Part shown: positions 34,347-43,920 of the stretch, piece after piece
Numbering within the stretch: the stretch's first letter is position 1
How the letters are laid out: each line of letters begins with the position of its first letter
Source of the DNA: Pedobacter cryoconitis
GTDB taxonomy: Bacteria > Bacteroidota > Bacteroidia > Sphingobacteriales > Sphingobacteriaceae
Length of the DNA: 64,000 bases
Direction: 5' to 3'
NCBI GenBank assembly: GCA_019352875.1
Contig: JAAAFW010000015.1
Span: forward strand, 62,001-126,000
The notes under the pieces: generated by a model
What the model was told of the DNA's origin: nothing
Databases searched by the model: none
What the model saw: only the letters and a program-made list of their open reading frames with translations
Program-made: the position numbers and the translations under genes

Positions 34347-34838
34347 ATGACTGCAGCAGAAAATTATGAATACAGGCGTTTGGAAAGTATTACCGGCAGC
34401 GATTTTGAAGTTGCGGACGGTGATCCCAATATAAAAGGTTGGGAAATTAAAGATCTTTTAGGGGAAAGGTTAGGGGAGGTCGATGACTTATTATTTAGCC
34501 CCGCTGCGATGAAGGTTAGATATCTTGTGGCCAAACTCGATGCTGTTGCTGTTGTAGATGAGCCAAAAAAAATCCTGATTCCTATAGGCCTGGCAGAATT
34601 ACATGAAAGTGCAGATCTGGTATTTATACCTGGTATATCTATAGCACAGTTAAATGCAGCGCCTGTTTATGACCCGGATCAGTTTATTCCTGAAGATGAG
34701 AACTTGGTGCTCCAGACTTTTAGAACGGAAAGAGATCTTGTCGCCGGGTTTGATGAAGAACGTTTGTATGAACATTCGCATTATGATTTGCAGAATCTTT
34801 ACGGAAGACGCTTTCCCGATAGAGGAAGAACCGTCTAA
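34347..34838 (+). CDS. PRC-barrel domain protein
   Basis: A 163-residue soluble protein. Residues about 25-95 match the PRC-barrel: IKGWEIKDLLGERLGEVDDLLFSPAAMKVRYLVAK is in the classic form, and ILIPIGLAELHESADLVFIPG completes the fold. (Both read as separate family landmarks; the first is described by its ends only: IKGWEIKDL through VRYLVAK.) The C-terminal third is polar and Tyr-rich. PRC-barrels occur in the photosynthetic reaction centre H subunit and in many stress-related bacterial proteins; their role here is unknown. The last 4 bases overlap the convergent cupin gene. Confidence 0.85.
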   Translation: MTAAENYEYRRLESITGSDFEVADGDPNIKGWEIKDLLGERLGEVDDLLFSPAAMKVRYLVAKLDAVAVVDEPKKILIPIGLAELHESADLVFIPGISIAQLNAAPVYDPDQFIPEDENLVLQTFRTERDLVAGFDEERLYEHSHYDLQNLYGRRFPDRGRTV

Positions 34839-35266
34839 TCCACATCTAATTTCTGGTCTGCACAATACCGGTATTTCTGAAGCAAGGCATAGACTGAAAG
34901 ATTTTCTGCGTTGAAAGTGGTCAGGCTACATTGCGGACCAGCATTGAAACCTGCATGCTCGATACTTAGGAATTCAATTTTATCGCGGGTATTATTGGCC
35001 ACAAGATAATGCGTTCCTGCGGGGATAACTATTCCCTTGCCACAGGGAATATCCGTTAGTTTACCATCCGTATAAAAAGAAATCGTTCCAAAAAGTGTAT
35101 AAAGGATGGTCTGGCAATCAGTTTGGTAATAAAGCTGGTCGGGACCATTAACCTTGACAAATTCGTGTTTCACGGACAGCGCGTCGTCTTCTCTGACAGT
35201 ATGATTACCTTCTGAATCTCCCCAGAAATAGTGTTTTATTCTACGTTTATCAGACTCCTTGTTCAT
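34835..35266 (-). CDS. Cupin-domain protein
   Basis: A 143-residue protein starting MNKESDKRRIKHYFWGD. A start 15 codons earlier would overlap the divergent gene region and looks less likely. The central part is a cupin barrel: ILYTLFGTISFYTDGKL, IPCGKGIVIPAGTHYLV and KIEFLSIEH, in which the His of PAGTHY and the later His could bind metal. Cupins of this type may bind small ligands or be isomerases; no substrate can be inferred. It converges on the PRC-barrel gene with a 4-base overlap. Confidence 0.75.
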   Translation of the reverse strand: MNKESDKRRIKHYFWGDSEGNHTVREDDALSVKHEFVKVNGPDQLYYQTDCQTILYTLFGTISFYTDGKLTDIPCGKGIVIPAGTHYLVANNTRDKIEFLSIEHAGFNAGPQCSLTTFNAENLSVYALLQKYRYCADQKLDVD

Positions 35267-35411
35267 CACGATTTCAATTTGATATTGCCACTTTAATAAG
35301 TAGAATGCCAAAGCAATTTATGAATAATTGGTGGCCACAATCAAATTTTCAGGAAACATTTGTCATCTTAACGTTTGAAACGGCTTTTTTACCGTGGATT
35401 TATTCGTATAG

Positions 35412-35443
35412 TTTGTGTCGTGCCGTTTTAAAAAATATCTTTG
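35412..35443 (+). promoter_or_regulatory. Perfect Bacteroidota promoter
   Basis: TTTG at 35412-35415, a 20-base spacer and TATCTTTG at 35436-35443 match the consensus at every fixed base. The ATG at 35452 begins 8 bases after the box, so the leader would be very short. This also argues against the longer reading frame that starts at 35305. Confidence 0.7.
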
Positions 35444-35451
35444 GGAAGATC

Positions 35452-35865
35452 ATGCGGGTAAACTCTCCATATAGTTTTCTATCTGTGAGCTGGCTTAAAT
35501 TCATTTTGCTGGCTTTAGTGGTTTCCTCTTTTACCTTTTTTGACTCTGAACAGCTACCTGCAAAACAGATACATCATTCCTATTATTATGATGATCCTCT
35601 GGAAGACGAAATGTTGGAGCCTGCGTCGACATTTGCCGGAAGCCGTTTATTCAGGCATATTCAGGCGACGATCACCCATAATCGCACAACTTCCGGAAAC
35701 GGTAAAAATATTAAGTTTCAGCTCGATAATTTTATCCTGTGTGAAAACCAGTTTTTCCATGATTACCGTATCTTTGATGACTATGTCTTAGCCGGCCATA
35801 GGTATGAACCGGAGTGGTTTCCTAAAGCCCAGCATATTAATTTGTTTCGCCAGACACTTTTCTAG
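35452..35865 (+). CDS. Small exported protein, function unknown
   Basis: A 137-residue protein starting MRVNSPYSFLSVSWLKF, with one hydrophobic segment (FILLALVVSSFTFF) that acts as a signal peptide or membrane anchor. The remainder is polar, with a Tyr/Asp stretch HHSYYYDDPLEDEM and the later NRTTSGNGKNIKFQ. I recognise no domain. The same frame is open from 35305, but the perfect promoter at 35412-35443 lies inside that extension, so I place the start at 35452. A terminator follows at 35919. Confidence 0.6.
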   Translation: MRVNSPYSFLSVSWLKFILLALVVSSFTFFDSEQLPAKQIHHSYYYDDPLEDEMLEPASTFAGSRLFRHIQATITHNRTTSGNGKNIKFQLDNFILCENQFFHDYRIFDDYVLAGHRYEPEWFPKAQHINLFRQTLF

Positions 35866-35918
35866 GTCTTTCTTTCATTAAAATTTATTGATCCGGATCT
35901 GTTCTGATCCGGAAATTC

Positions 35919-35953
35919 CGAACAGCCTTATTTACAGGACTGTCCGTTTTTTT
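35919..35953 (+). terminator. Terminator before the RND efflux operon
   Basis: CGAACAG at 35919-35925 pairs with CTGTCCG at 35940-35946 (one mismatch), extended by a CC/GG pair inside, and is followed by eight T. A second small hairpin CCGGATC/GATCCGG lies just upstream. It separates the small exported gene from the efflux operon. Confidence 0.65.
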
Positions 35954-35974
35954 ATTGATTTTTAAGATAGCATC

Positions 35975-37090
35975 ATGAAATTTAACTGGTTAATATTAGC
36001 CCTGTTTATACTTGCGGGATGTTCCCGTCAGGAAAAGAAAACAACGACCGCTGAAGTGCCCAGCGAAATTCCGGTCATTAAACTACATGCAAGAGATACT
36101 TCACTTGCTCATAATTATGTTACAGATATACAGTCTATTAAAAATGTTGAAATTCGTGCAAGAGTACAGGGTTTTATTGAGAGAATTTTAGTAGATGAAG
36201 GTCAATATGTGAAAAAAGGCCAGCTTCTTTTTCAGCTAAATGACCAGGAATACAGAATTGCCCTCAGTAAAGCAGAAGCCGGGCTCAGCAGCGCTATGAC
36301 TACGGTTAAAATTGCTGAGGTGGAATTGGAGCGGATCAAAACACTTGTCGACAAGAAGGTGATCTCGAAATCAGAGCTTGACTTGGGAACGGCAAGGCTT
36401 AATGAGGCAAAATCCAGAGTTGCAGATGCCAGGGCTACGATCGCAGATGCGAATCATAAACTTTCTTATATTGCTGTTCGCGCTCCGTTTGACGGGATTA
36501 TTGACCGTATTCCATTAAAAACCGGGAGTCTTGTTAGTGAAGGTGCATTGTTGACCACAGTTTCTGATAATCAGGAGATGTATACTTACTTCGACATCAC
36601 AGAAAACGAATACCTGGAATATAAACGTACTGTAGACGGCAAGTTTGCTCAAAATAAGGTGGCCAGGCTGATTTTATCTGATGGTACACTTTACCCGATA
36701 GCTGGAAAGATTCAGACTCATGAATCCAAATTTTCAGATAACACTGGTTCCATTGCCTTCAGGGCTAAATTTCCCAATCCAGACCATATGCTAAAGCATG
36801 GGGCGTCGGGTAAGATTCAGCTGGTTTCCCAACTGCAAAACAGTTTGTTGGTTCCTCAGAAGGCAGTATTTGAAATTCAGGATAAAAGCTATGTTTTTGT
36901 AATGGATTCCAAACAGCAGGTGAAAATGAAAAGTTTCGTGCCTTCGATGCGAATTGCAGAATACTTCGTGGTTGAATCTGGTCTGAAAGACGGCGATGTG
37001 ATCGTTTACGAAGGGGTTCAGAACATCCGGGATGGCGTACAGATCAAACCTGTTTATCAGCGTGAGGACACCAAGTTAGCCAGTAAATAA
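35975..37090 (+). CDS. RND efflux periplasmic adaptor (membrane fusion protein)
   Basis: A 371-residue lipoprotein; the signal ends FILAGC with the lipidated Cys at residue 16. It shows the adaptor layout: lipoyl-like halves (RVQGFIERILVDEGQYVKKG and IAVRAPFDGIIDRIPLKTG) around a coiled-coil hairpin (about 100-165, rich in Ala/Glu), then beta-barrel and membrane-proximal domains. This is the AcrA-type link between inner-membrane pump and outer-membrane channel. The pump gene begins 68 bases downstream and the channel gene overlaps the pump, giving a full tripartite system. Substrates are not indicated by the sequence. Confidence 0.93.
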   Translation: MKFNWLILALFILAGCSRQEKKTTTAEVPSEIPVIKLHARDTSLAHNYVTDIQSIKNVEIRARVQGFIERILVDEGQYVKKGQLLFQLNDQEYRIALSKAEAGLSSAMTTVKIAEVELERIKTLVDKKVISKSELDLGTARLNEAKSRVADARATIADANHKLSYIAVRAPFDGIIDRIPLKTGSLVSEGALLTTVSDNQEMYTYFDITENEYLEYKRTVDGKFAQNKVARLILSDGTLYPIAGKIQTHESKFSDNTGSIAFRAKFPNPDHMLKHGASGKIQLVSQLQNSLLVPQKAVFEIQDKSYVFVMDSKQQVKMKSFVPSMRIAEYFVVESGLKDGDVIVYEGVQNIRDGVQIKPVYQREDTKLASK

Positions 37091-37158
37091 TTTTCTAATT
37101 CCCATGAGTGGCCCAACCTTTTTAAAGGGGGGTGGCTGCTGCATTTATTTTTTCCGAG

Positions 37159-40100
37159 ATGGTTGAAAACTTTATAAAAAGACCGGTGCTTTCACTGGTG
37201 ATTTCTTTGATTTTTATTTTACTGGGTCTGCTCGCTTTATTCAGATTGCCTATCACCCAGTTTCCGGATATCGTACCGCCCTCTGTAGTTGTAACAGCCA
37301 GTTATAATGGCGCAAACGCGGAGGTTTGCGCAAAGGCTGTTGCCACACCACTTGAAAGGGCAATTAATGGTGTACCTGGTATGACTTATATGAACTCCGT
37401 CAGCAGTAATAACGGCGTAACGCTAATCCAGGTTTTCTTTGACGTGGGAATAGATCCCGATCAGGCAGCAGTAAACGTTCAGAATAGAGTAACTACAGTT
37501 CTTGATGAATTACCGGAAGAGGTTATTAAGGCTGGTGTGACCACAGAAAAGGAGGTCAATAGTATGTTGCTATATCTCAACGTGACCAGTTCCGACAAAG
37601 ATATGAACGAGGAGTTCATCTATAATTTCTCTGATATCAATATTCTACAGGAATTAAAACGAATTGACGGTGTTGGTTTTGTGCAGATTATGGGCTCCAG
37701 AGACTATTCTATGCGTGTTTGGCTTAAACCAGACAGAATGTTGTCTCACCATATTTCCACCGAAGAAGTAATTGATGTGCTCCGTAAACAGAATATTGAA
37801 GCTGCACCTGGAGTCGCCGGTGAAAATTCCGGAAAAGACACACAGGTTAAACAGTATGTATTAAAATATGGAGGTAAATTTAACAAGGAGGAGGATTATG
37901 AAAAGATCGTACTCAAGGCAGATGAGACAGGCGCAATTGTGCGTCTGAAGGATATCGCAGATATTGAATTTGGTACCATGAGTTATGATATGGTGTCCAG
38001 AACTGATGGTAAGCCTTCCGCTTCTATTATGATTAAACAAAGACCCGGATCCAATGCGAGTGAGGTTATTGAACAGATTAAACTAAAAATGGCGGAACTA
38101 AAGGAGACTAGTTTCCCGCCTGGAATGGAGTATAATTATGCTTATGATGTATCCCGGTTCCTGGATGCCAGTATTTCCGAAGTAGTTAAAACACTTGTGG
38201 AGGCATTCATCCTTGTTTTTATTATTGTGTTCCTTTTCCTTCAGGATTTCAGAAGCACACTGATTCCTGCACTCGCAGTACCTGTTGCTTTGATTGGTAC
38301 AATGGCATTTTTCCAGGTACTGGGCTTCTCAATCAATATACTCACCTTGTTTGCTTTGGTACTGGCCATTGGTATTGTGGTAGATAATGCAATAGTCGTG
38401 GTCGAGGCAGTTCACGTAAAAATGGCGGAAAAGCATCTTCCCCCTATGGAGGCAACGATTGAAGCGATGCGGGAAATCAGCGGGGCTATTGTAGCGATTA
38501 CGCTGGTTATGTCGGCAGTATTTATTCCGGTCGCTTTTCTGTCCGGGCCGGTTGGTGTGTTTTACAGACAGTTCTCATTGACACTTGCAATCTCAATTGT
38601 CATATCCGGTATTAACGCGCTCACGCTTACGCCGGCATTATGCGCGATCTTACTACGCCCGCATGATCCTTCATCTCCGAAAAAGAGCTTAATGGGTAGA
38701 TTCTTTACCCGCTTTAATAAAGGATATGACCGCACAGAAAGAAAATTTGCCGGAACTGTATCAGCTTTAGTTGGCCGTAAACCGGTAACCATTGCATTAT
38801 TTGTGTTTTTCTGTATTGTTGCCTGGTTGGGAAGCTCGATTTTGCCGTCCGGATTTATACCGACTGAAGATCAGGGGATGATCTATGTCAATGTGACTAC
38901 ACCGCCAGGTTCCACCGTAGAAAGGACTGAAAAGGTTCTAATCGATTTTGAGCAAAAGATCAAAGGATTCAAATCAGTGGAAAATGTGAGTACGTTGGCG
39001 GGTTATAGTTTAATGAGTGAGATTTCCGGTGCTTCTTATGGAATGGCGATGATAAACCTGACTGGCTGGGATAAAAGGGAGGAGTCTGTAGATGAGCTGA
39101 TTCAGCAGCTTCAGAAAGCTACCGGTAGCATCAGTGATGCCACAATAGAATATTTTCTTCCGCCAACAGTACCCGGATTCGGAAATGCGGGAGGATTTGA
39201 ATTGCGATTGTTGGACAAAAACAAGGGAGAGGATTTAAATAAAACTGCAGAAATCACGAATGGATTTGTTGCTGCACTTCGCGCTGATGAAAAAATATCC
39301 GGAGCATTTACTGGTTTCGATCCGACTTTCCCACAGTATATGATTCATATTGACCAGGATGCCGCTGCCCAGAAAGGGGTAACCATAGATAATGCAATGA
39401 GTAATCTGCAAACCTTAATAGGCAGCTATTATGCAACCAATTTTATACGTTTCGGACAAATGTACAAGGTCATGTTGCAGGCTTATCCACAATACCGGAG
39501 TAAACCAGAAGACCTGTTATTACTCTATGTGAAGAACAATCTGGGTGAAATGGTGCCTTATTCTTCTTTTATTAGTCTGGAAAGAATATATGGTCCGGAA
39601 CAGATCAATAGGTATAATATGTATACTTCCGCTATGATCAACGGTGATGCTGCAGCTGGTTTTAGCAGTAGTGAGGCTATCGCTGCTGTGGAAAGGATTG
39701 CGAAAGAAAAATTACCCAGGGGTTTTAGTATTGAATGGTCAGGTATGACCAGGGAACAAATCCTTTCAGGTAATCAGGCAGTCTATATTTTTATGGTTTG
39801 TCTTGTCTTTGTATATCTGTTGCTTGCTGCACAGTATGAAAGTTTTCTTCTGCCGCTTCCGGTATTGCTTTCCTTGCCTGCTGGAATCGCAGGGGCATTT
39901 TTCACCTTGAAATTTGCCGGTCTGGAAAATAATATCTATGCCCAGGTTTCATTAGTTATGTTAATCGGTTTACTGGGGAAAAATGCAATTCTGATTATCG
40001 AATTCGCAGAACTCAGAAGAAAAGAAGGGGCCACTGTAATTGAATCCGCGATTGCCGGTGCAGTTTCCAGGTTGAGGCCAATTCTCATGACCTCCTTTGC

Positions 40101-40311
40101 GTTCATCGCTGGTCTGATTCCATTATGTCTTGCTTCCGGTGCAGGAGCTCTGGGTAACCGTTCGATAGGTACGGCATCGGTAGGGGGAATGTTATTCGGT
40201 ACCATATTCGGAATCTTCCTGATCCCGGGTCTTTACGCCATTTTCGCTGCATTAGAACAGCATAAAAACAAGAAAAAGAAATCTCTAAAAGAAATTACTG
40301 CTCATGTATAA
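37159..40311 (+). CDS. RND multidrug efflux pump (HAE1/AcrB type)
   Basis: A 1050-residue inner-membrane transporter with twelve predicted transmembrane segments and two large periplasmic loops. I chose the ATG at 37159 (MVENFIKRPVLSLVISLIF, aligned with the AcrB start) over an upstream GTG at 37132. The proton-relay motif GIVVDNAIVVVEAV in TM4 and LIGLLGKNAILIIEFAELRR in the second half are typical of the hydrophobe-amphiphile (HAE1) subfamily, not the metal subfamily. It exports drugs, bile-like compounds or dyes using the proton gradient. The preceding adaptor and following outer-membrane channel (8-base overlap) complete the pump. Confidence 0.94.
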   Translation: MVENFIKRPVLSLVISLIFILLGLLALFRLPITQFPDIVPPSVVVTASYNGANAEVCAKAVATPLERAINGVPGMTYMNSVSSNNGVTLIQVFFDVGIDPDQAAVNVQNRVTTVLDELPEEVIKAGVTTEKEVNSMLLYLNVTSSDKDMNEEFIYNFSDINILQELKRIDGVGFVQIMGSRDYSMRVWLKPDRMLSHHISTEEVIDVLRKQNIEAAPGVAGENSGKDTQVKQYVLKYGGKFNKEEDYEKIVLKADETGAIVRLKDIADIEFGTMSYDMVSRTDGKPSASIMIKQRPGSNASEVIEQIKLKMAELKETSFPPGMEYNYAYDVSRFLDASISEVVKTLVEAFILVFIIVFLFLQDFRSTLIPALAVPVALIGTMAFFQVLGFSINILTLFALVLAIGIVVDNAIVVVEAVHVKMAEKHLPPMEATIEAMREISGAIVAITLVMSAVFIPVAFLSGPVGVFYRQFSLTLAISIVISGINALTLTPALCAILLRPHDPSSPKKSLMGRFFTRFNKGYDRTERKFAGTVSALVGRKPVTIALFVFFCIVAWLGSSILPSGFIPTEDQGMIYVNVTTPPGSTVERTEKVLIDFEQKIKGFKSVENVSTLAGYSLMSEISGASYGMAMINLTGWDKREESVDELIQQLQKATGSISDATIEYFLPPTVPGFGNAGGFELRLLDKNKGEDLNKTAEITNGFVAALRADEKISGAFTGFDPTFPQYMIHIDQDAAAQKGVTIDNAMSNLQTLIGSYYATNFIRFGQMYKVMLQAYPQYRSKPEDLLLLYVKNNLGEMVPYSSFISLERIYGPEQINRYNMYTSAMINGDAAAGFSSSEAIAAVERIAKEKLPRGFSIEWSGMTREQILSGNQAVYIFMVCLVFVYLLLAAQYESFLLPLPVLLSLPAGIAGAFFTLKFAGLENNIYAQVSLVMLIGLLGKNAILIIEFAELRRKEGATVIESAIAGAVSRLRPILMTSFAFIAGLIPLCLASGAGALGNRSIGTASVGGMLFGTIFGIFLIPGLYAIFAALEQHKNKKKKSLKEITAHV

Positions 40312-41752
40312 GATCAATTTTAAAACATGGAATAAGTCCTGCATGGCGGGCAGTCTGATACTTCTTTTCCTAATCACAGGTTGTGGAGGGATGAAAGAAA
40401 GTTCGCTAACAGGGCATCAGGCCATACCTACTGCCTTCGAAGGGCAGACGGATACGACCCGGATGGGTCTCAGCTGGAAGGAACTTTTCAGCGATCAGCG
40501 TCTTCAGGAATTGATTGATACTGCTATGCTGCATAATTATGAATTAAAAACAGGTCTGCAGCGGATTAATATTGCGGAAGCAAATCTGAGACTTGCCCGG
40601 TCCAGAAGGCTGCCTTCAGTACAAGCCGATCTCTCTGCCGGACTTGATAAATTTGGTAAATATACCATAGATGGAGTCGGAAATTATGACACCAACTTTT
40701 CACCGAATATTGACAGTAAAAGAAATATCCCGGATCCGACAGGTAATTTCTTTGCAGGCTTCAGAAGTTCCTGGGAACTGGATATATGGGGCAAACTGAA
40801 CAAGCGAAAACAGGCTGCGTTTTTGCGGTACCTGGCTAGTAAGCAAGGGCAACGGTGGTATCAGACCCAATTGGTCAGCCAAGTTGCACTTTTGTATTTC
40901 GAATTGCTCACACTGGATAAAGAAGCACACATTCTGCAGCAAAATATCAGGCTGCAGGAAAAAGGGGTCGAAATCATAGAGGCACAATTAGCTGGTGGAA
41001 GAGCTACAGCTTTGGCCGTAAGCCAGTTCAGGGCTCAGTTAATGGGAACTAAGGGCAGGGCATACGAGATCAGACAGTCTCAGAAAGAAACAGAAAATGA
41101 GTTGAATACCCTGGTGGGCAGATATCCGGTAAAGATTGCCAGAGATACTAATACGCTTAATGTGGCAATCCCACAAAGACTCCATACAGGCCTGCCTTCG
41201 ACGGTATTGTTATCCCGTCCGGATATCCTTGAAGCTGAACTGGAACTGAAAGCAGCTAAAGCTGATATTTACGCGGCGAGAAAAGCAATGTTGCCGGCGC
41301 TGACATTATCGGCATATTCAGGATACAATGCGTTTAAATTGCCTTTATTATTCTCTCCCGGCTCTTTAGCATCTGGTTTTCTGGGCGGATTAACAGCACC
41401 TGTACTGAATAGGGCAGCTATAAGGACGGAGTTTAGCCAGGCAAACTCCGCTCAGTTAAATGCATATTATAACTATCAGCAGAAGTTATTACGGGGCTAT
41501 CAGGAAGTGAGCACACAGCTAAGTGCAATGGACAATTACCATCAGGCTATGCTGTTAAAAGAAAGCCAGGTAAAGGAATTAAAGGAGGCCCTGTCTACAG
41601 CCAACGATCTTTATCTGGCAGGTTATGCAAGTTATCTGGAAGTTATCGTTGCACAAGGGAGTGTTCTTGATGCTGAAGTGGAATTTGTACGGATGAAGAA
41701 AGCTTCAGGTAAAGCACTGATTAGCCTATTCAGGTCAATTGGCGGTGTCTGA
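40304..41752 (+). CDS. RND efflux outer-membrane channel (OprM/NodT type)
   Basis: A 482-residue outer-membrane lipoprotein; the signal ends FLITGC with Cys at residue 27. The two repeated outer-membrane-efflux domains are visible: the first around LKTGLQRINIAEANLRLARSR and the second around LLSRPDILEAELELKAAKAD, with coiled-coil Ala/Leu/Gln-rich helices. PTGNFFAGFRSSWELDIWGK is the usual strand motif. It forms the trimeric exit duct for the upstream pump. The start ATG overlaps the pump gene by 8 bases. A terminator follows directly. Confidence 0.93.
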   Translation: MYKINFKTWNKSCMAGSLILLFLITGCGGMKESSLTGHQAIPTAFEGQTDTTRMGLSWKELFSDQRLQELIDTAMLHNYELKTGLQRINIAEANLRLARSRRLPSVQADLSAGLDKFGKYTIDGVGNYDTNFSPNIDSKRNIPDPTGNFFAGFRSSWELDIWGKLNKRKQAAFLRYLASKQGQRWYQTQLVSQVALLYFELLTLDKEAHILQQNIRLQEKGVEIIEAQLAGGRATALAVSQFRAQLMGTKGRAYEIRQSQKETENELNTLVGRYPVKIARDTNTLNVAIPQRLHTGLPSTVLLSRPDILEAELELKAAKADIYAARKAMLPALTLSAYSGYNAFKLPLLFSPGSLASGFLGGLTAPVLNRAAIRTEFSQANSAQLNAYYNYQQKLLRGYQEVSTQLSAMDNYHQAMLLKESQVKELKEALSTANDLYLAGYASYLEVIVAQGSVLDAEVEFVRMKKASGKALISLFRSIGGV

Positions 41753-41785
41753 TATTTTAAAAATAGTTTTTTAGTTTTGTTTTGG

Positions 41786-41819
41786 AGAGTCCTGCCGCTA
41801 ATGCGCAGGGCTCTTTTTT
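41786..41819 (+). terminator. Terminator after the RND efflux operon
   Basis: AGAGTCCTGC at 41786-41795 pairs with GCAGGGCTCT at 41805-41814 (one G-U) over a 9-base loop, followed by TTTTT. The stop codon of the convergent kinase gene lies within its T-run. Confidence 0.85.
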
Positions 41820-43764
41820 AGTTTACAGACTTGCTTGTCAGCGGCAGACTGAAGTGAAATTCTGAACCACATCCGATTGTGCTTTCCACCCATATTTTGC
41901 CCTGATGACGCTGTATAATTTCAGCGCAAAGATATAAACCGATGCCAAACCCTGAAATATGAGCTGTATGCTTATTCTCTATCCGGTAAAACCGTTCAAA
42001 AAGTTTCTGCTGATCGTGTACTGATATGCCTATTCCCTGGTCCTTAACCTGCAGTTCTACCTGTTTGCCTTTTTGAGAACAGCTAATGGTTATATCTTTT
42101 CCGGAAGGGGAGTATTTCACGGCATTACTGAGGAAGTTTGAGATCACCTGGCCAATTTTGTCCCTGTCTGCAGATACAATAATCTCTGGTGATGGCATAA
42201 AGATGAATTTGTGCGTATTGGTAAAGACCAGCATTTCATCAATAACTTCATTAGCCAGTGCAGAAAAATCAAATTCCTGTATAGTCAGATAAATTTTACC
42301 AGATCCTATCCTTGAGACATTTAGAAATCCATTGATCATAACAGCCATTTTTTTGACCTGCTGATTTGCTTTGGACAATGCATTGACTGTAAAATCATCC
42401 TGTTGCTGTTCTGCCTTGTTTAATAGTAGTTGTATATAAGCAGTGAGTGAGGTTAATGGTGTTTTTAATTCATGACTTACCATGCTGATAAAATCGTTCT
42501 TGCGCTGTTCGTCCTGTTTTCTTTCTGTAATTTCAAGTATGGTTCCCGAGAAATTTGCCGGTTTGCCTTGTTCTACAGGATATAATCTCCCTGTAGATTT
42601 AAGCCACCTTAACTTTCCGTCATTACGACCGATAACCGGATGTTCAATATCGAAATTAGTTCCCGTGGCTATCGCTTCCTCTACAGACTGAATAACCAGG
42701 TTTCTGTAAGGTTGTTCGATTTGCCTCATCGCCGCTTCATAGGTCATTTCTTCAAATGCCTCGAAACCGAAAAATTCCTTCATTCTCGCCGAAGGGATGA
42801 ATTCTCTGGTGTTAGCATCGATATACCAGGTACCCAGCGCAGCGGAGTTAATTGCTAAACGCAGCATTTCTTCTGCTCTTTCAATCGATTTCCTGGCCAG
42901 CACAGTTTCGGTCACGTTTGCAGCAACTACCATAATATGCTCTACCTGGTGCTCCTGATTAGTCATCGGCTGATAAACGAAGTTGAGATAGACTTCTTTA
43001 AGTTCCCCGTCATACTCCAGAACTGCCTTCTTTTCATTGCCATAATAGGGGGTGCCTGTGGTATACACCTCATCCAGGATTTCAGGAAAAGGCTGGTCTA
43101 TTATTTCTGGTAGTGCTTCCAGAACAGGCAGTCCAATAATCGATTCATTTTTACCCCAGATTTCCAGCATTTTATTATTTGCGGAGTCTATGATCATATT
43201 CCGGCCAGACAGTAAACCAATCGCAACAGGTGCCTCAGAGATCAGGTATTTAGCTCTGGATTCACTGATTTCGAGTTTTTTATTAAGCTGTCTTATTTCT
43301 GTATGTCGTTCCTGCTGCTCAAGATAACCTATTTCTCTGTTTTTATATTCCCGGAGATTAACCAGCTGCTCGGTTATATTATAAGTGCTGAAAAGAAGGA
43401 AGTCAACCTGACTGGCGTCAGCGGACACAGGTACAATCTCAATATGCCACCACTGCGGTTCTAATGTTCCGTCTGGATTTGGAACGCTATATTTAAACTC
43501 TTTCAGTGTGATTTTTTCATTCTTTTCCGCTGCGCCGATTAATGCCGCCCGGAATTTATTCAGGCTTTCCAGATCTGATTTTTCCAGTATGAATGCATCC
43601 CAAAGACTTTGGTTGGTTATATCTCTCCCCTGCAGATTCTTTCCGTCTTTAAAAGCCTGATTGCATGCCATTATCGTAAAATCCGGGACATTAGCTTTTA
43701 AGATCATTCTGGGAATTGGTGTATGAAATAAAGCCTGGAAAAAAGGGTCTTTCGGTAAATTCAT
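41818..43764 (-). CDS. PAS-domain sensor histidine kinase
   Basis: A 648-residue kinase starting at ATG 43764 (MNLPKDPFFQALFHTPIPRM); a TTG at 43809 would add 15 residues. There is no transmembrane segment. The N-terminal 400 residues hold several PAS/PAC domains, separated by a short coiled coil (HTEIRQLNKKLEISES). The dimerisation domain has phospho-acceptor His431 in SMVSHELKTPLTSL. The ATPase domain has the N box SNFLSNAVKYSP, G1 QVKDQGIGIS and G2 GFGIGLYLC. It is a cytoplasmic sensor of internal or redox-type signals. No response regulator gene lies beside it in this window, so its partner is elsewhere. Confidence 0.92.
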   Translation of the reverse strand: MNLPKDPFFQALFHTPIPRMILKANVPDFTIMACNQAFKDGKNLQGRDITNQSLWDAFILEKSDLESLNKFRAALIGAAEKNEKITLKEFKYSVPNPDGTLEPQWWHIEIVPVSADASQVDFLLFSTYNITEQLVNLREYKNREIGYLEQQERHTEIRQLNKKLEISESRAKYLISEAPVAIGLLSGRNMIIDSANNKMLEIWGKNESIIGLPVLEALPEIIDQPFPEILDEVYTTGTPYYGNEKKAVLEYDGELKEVYLNFVYQPMTNQEHQVEHIMVVAANVTETVLARKSIERAEEMLRLAINSAALGTWYIDANTREFIPSARMKEFFGFEAFEEMTYEAAMRQIEQPYRNLVIQSVEEAIATGTNFDIEHPVIGRNDGKLRWLKSTGRLYPVEQGKPANFSGTILEITERKQDEQRKNDFISMVSHELKTPLTSLTAYIQLLLNKAEQQQDDFTVNALSKANQQVKKMAVMINGFLNVSRIGSGKIYLTIQEFDFSALANEVIDEMLVFTNTHKFIFMPSPEIIVSADRDKIGQVISNFLSNAVKYSPSGKDITISCSQKGKQVELQVKDQGIGISVHDQQKLFERFYRIENKHTAHISGFGIGLYLCAEIIQRHQGKIWVESTIGCGSEFHFSLPLTSKSVN

Positions 43765-43882
43765 CTGAGCATGTTTGGCTGCCTTCTTCTGCCAATTTTT
43801 ATGCCACAATCGGGCTTTTCTAATTTTAGTGACCTGTAGAAAAGTGTGGAAATGCCCGGAATTTTCATTTTACAAAACCAAT

Positions 43883-43916
43883 TTTGCATCTTGATAGTTA
43901 TTAGTTTATAGATTTA
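43883..43916 (+). promoter_or_regulatory. Putative promoter of the MscS-type gene
   Basis: TTTG at 43883-43886 and TAGATTTA at 43909-43916 (7 of 8 matches) are separated by 22 bases. The ATG follows the -7 box by 4 bases, the same spacing as at the toxin-antitoxin-like pair and at 48001. Confidence 0.4.
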
Positions 43917-43920
43917 CGCT

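Noticed and set aside
35305-35451. A longer N-terminus for the small exported protein
   Set aside because: A perfect promoter lies inside this extension, and the shorter form gives a sensible signal or anchor segment.
37132-37158. A GTG start for the RND pump
   Set aside because: The ATG at 37159 matches the N-terminus of AcrB-type pumps; the extra nine residues do not.
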